Positions 62,562 through 64,000 of a DNA stretch of 64,000 bases are shown in pieces. The notes beneath the pieces are model-generated. The model did no database searches. It was not told the DNA's origin and saw only the letters and a program-made list of their open reading frames with translations. Source of the DNA: an uncultured Oscillospiraceae bacterium (lineage in GTDB: Bacteria > Bacillota > Clostridia > Oscillospirales > Oscillospiraceae); NCBI GenBank assembly GCA_958436045.1, contig CAUBIP010000002.1:1-64000 (forward strand). The letters are read 5' to 3'. The position numbers and the translations under genes are program-made. Each line of letters begins with the position of its first letter. Position 1 is the first letter of the stretch.

Positions 62562-64000
62562 TTAATCGAGGATCTTCAGCGCGCCGGTGGGGCAGTTCTC
62601 TGCGCACTTGCGGCAGGACGCACAGATCTTGATCGTCTCTTCGCCCTGGAATTCCGGCTTGATGACCGTATTAAAGCCACGCCCCACCAGGCCCAGCAGG
62701 CCCTTGCCGACGATCTCATCGCAGATCCGGACGCACTGGTTGCACAGGATGCACTTGCCCTGGTTGCGCTCGATGATCGCCAGGCGCTGCTCGGTATAGG
62801 CAGGGTGATTCTTGCCCATGAGCCGCTGCGGGTCGATGGGGGATCGGTTAGCAAACTTGATCAGGCGGCATTCGCCGTAATCAAAGCAGCCACACTCCAG
62901 GCAGCGCTTTGCCTCCGCCCGGGCTGCATCCTCAGCAAAGCCCAGGTTGATCTCCTTGAAGTCATGCTTCCGCTCCTCGGCGGGGCGGACCGGCATCTGG
63001 ATTCGTGCAATCTTCTCCCGGTCAGCAAAGTCCTTCTCGCTGACCTGGCGCTCCGAGACATACGGCTTGCGATAGCCGACGAGGTTCCCATTCAAATAGG
63101 AGTCGACCACTTCGGCGCAGCGGTCACCTTCGCCGATGGCGGCAATGGCGATGGACGCACCCTTGTTCGTCGCATCGCCGATGCCGAACACGCCCTCGAC
63201 ACTGGTACGGTAGGTCGCTTCGTCGGCGGCGATGATGCCGCGGCTGTTGCACTCCAGGGCCTCGAAGCCCACAGGATTGACCTTCTGGCCGATGGCGGCG
63301 ATGACGCTGTCCACATCCAGGATCTCAAATTTGCCTTCTACCGGCACCGGTGCACGGCGACCGGAGGCATCCGGCTCGCCCAGCTCCATGACCTGGAGCT
63401 TGACGGCCTTGACCTTGCCATTCTCACCGAGAATCTCAGCGGGGTTCGTCAGGAATTTGAAGGTGACACCCTCTTCCCGGGCCTCTTCGATCTCGATGGC
63501 TTCCGCCGGCATTTCCGCTTCCGTCCGCCGGTAGATGACATAGACCTTCTCCGCGCCCAGGCGCACTGCTGTCCGGCAGGCGTCCATGGCCGTGTTGCCG
63601 CCGCCGACAATGGCGACCCGCTTGCCGATCTTCGGCGCCTGGCCCATGGCAACGCCCCGCAGGAAGTCGATACCGCCCAGCACGCCCTCCAGCTCTTCGC
63701 CGGGGCAGCGCACACCGGTGCTCTTCCACGCGCCAATGGCGACGATGGTCGCATCGTATTGCTCGCGGAAATCGTCAAAGGAAATGTCCTTGCCAATGCG
63801 GACATTGTTCTGCAGCTTGACGCCGACCGCGGCGATCTCCTCAATCTCTTCGTCTACGATCGCCTTCGGCAGCCGGTATTCCGGAATGCCATAGCGCAGC
63901 ATACCGCCCATCTTGGGCATGGCGTCCACAACCGTCACGTCGTGGCCCTTGCAGGCCAGGTAATAAGCCGCTGCCAGGCCACCGGGACCGCCGCCGATGA
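62562..64000 (-). CDS. GltD-like NAD(P)-binding flavoprotein with 4Fe-4S C terminus (partial)
   Basis: The 3' 479 codons of a gene that continues past the right edge. The visible part starts in the FAD-binding GGGPGGLAAAYYLA and has AMPKMGGMLRYGIPEYRLP, a second Rossmann fold GKRVAIVGGGNTAMDACRTA for NAD(P), and VEGVFGIGDATNKGASIAI, as in the glutamate synthase small-subunit family. A CLECGC pair and two ferredoxin clusters (CILCNQCVRICDE and CASCRKCAENCPTG) follow at the C terminus. This architecture is found in electron-transfer subunits of hydrogenase, formate dehydrogenase and NfnB-like complexes; which one depends on genes outside the window. Confidence 0.87.
   Translation of the reverse strand, partial: IGGGPGGLAAAYYLACKGHDVTVVDAMPKMGGMLRYGIPEYRLPKAIVDEEIEEIAAVGVKLQNNVRIGKDISFDDFREQYDATIVAIGAWKSTGVRCPGEELEGVLGGIDFLRGVAMGQAPKIGKRVAIVGGGNTAMDACRTAVRLGAEKVYVIYRRTEAEMPAEAIEIEEAREEGVTFKFLTNPAEILGENGKVKAVKLQVMELGEPDASGRRAPVPVEGKFEILDVDSVIAAIGQKVNPVGFEALECNSRGIIAADEATYRTSVEGVFGIGDATNKGASIAIAAIGEGDRCAEVVDSYLNGNLVGYRKPYVSERQVSEKDFADREKIARIQMPVRPAEERKHDFKEINLGFAEDAARAEAKRCLECGCFDYGECRLIKFANRSPIDPQRLMGKNHPAYTEQRLAIIERNQGKCILCNQCVRICDEIVGKGLLGLVGRGFNTVIKPEFQGEETIKICASCRKCAENCPTGALKILD

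Overview
The window looks like chromosomal DNA from a GC-rich, endospore-forming member of the Clostridia, probably near the Oscillospiraceae. This is inferred from gene content, not from a database search. Signs pointing that way are a SpoVAC homologue, a SpoIIQ-like M23 protein, S-layer-homology surface proteins, rubrerythrin, the acetylase route to diaminopimelate, an RFN-free B12 riboswitch and an L-box, an oriC-type gene block rpmH-rnpA-yidD-yidC-khpB, and Shine-Dalgarno sites of the AGGAGG type. I see no prophage, insertion sequence, CRISPR array or rRNA operon. The region is mainly housekeeping with several less ordinary clusters.

Layout. 1-500: the 5' end of a secreted protein behind a cobalamin riboswitch with its own terminator. 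502-942: spoVAC. 992-7981: a three-gene overlapping operon led by a 1564-residue HD/HEAT/nucleotidyltransferase/PRTase-like protein, the most unusual locus here. 8169-11654: trmO, galE, a spore-type amidase, rubrerythrin and a 54-residue protein. 11710-14751: tRNA-Arg, a CHAP/lectin-like/SLH wall protein and a lipoprotein. 14869-18895: pyrF with a phosphatase-GNAT fusion, a small membrane protein, an EamA transporter and nrdR. 18990-21912: two DUF4430 (transcobalamin-like) surface proteins. 22260-24958: purA-purB. 25089-26768: SpoIIQ-like M23 protein, then a divergent XRE/SLOG pair. 26836-29616: larE-larB-larC2-larC1. 29905-32936: rpmH block. 33065-38652: a heterodimeric ABC exporter and uvrB. 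38703-46655: TrpD-like protein, YmdB, an SbcD/YhaN-like pair, a YjdF-like membrane protein, a Gre factor and a lone adenylating enzyme. 46735-50260: radC and uvrA. 50476-54454: lysine/DAP genes with an L-box. 54748-59292: 8-oxoguanine-deaminase-like amidohydrolase, MerR regulator and adenine deaminase. 59378-62427: lepA and hemW. 62562-64000: a GltD-like flavoprotein running off the edge.

Themes. Purine supply and salvage are represented three times (purA-purB, the deaminase-merR operon, ade). Murein precursor supply (dapA, dapB, dapH, acetyl-DAP deacetylase) is under lysine control on the dapA-dapB arm only. DNA repair genes (uvrA, uvrB, radC, SbcD/YhaN-like) are spread over three places. 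Two promoters around the MerR gene have 19-bp spacers with the same TATAGT-N3-TATATG core, which predicts a two-target local regulon, one target being an uncharacterised minus-strand transcript. Two sporulation-type genes share an almost identical 20-base CATACTA-containing element directly before their start codons.
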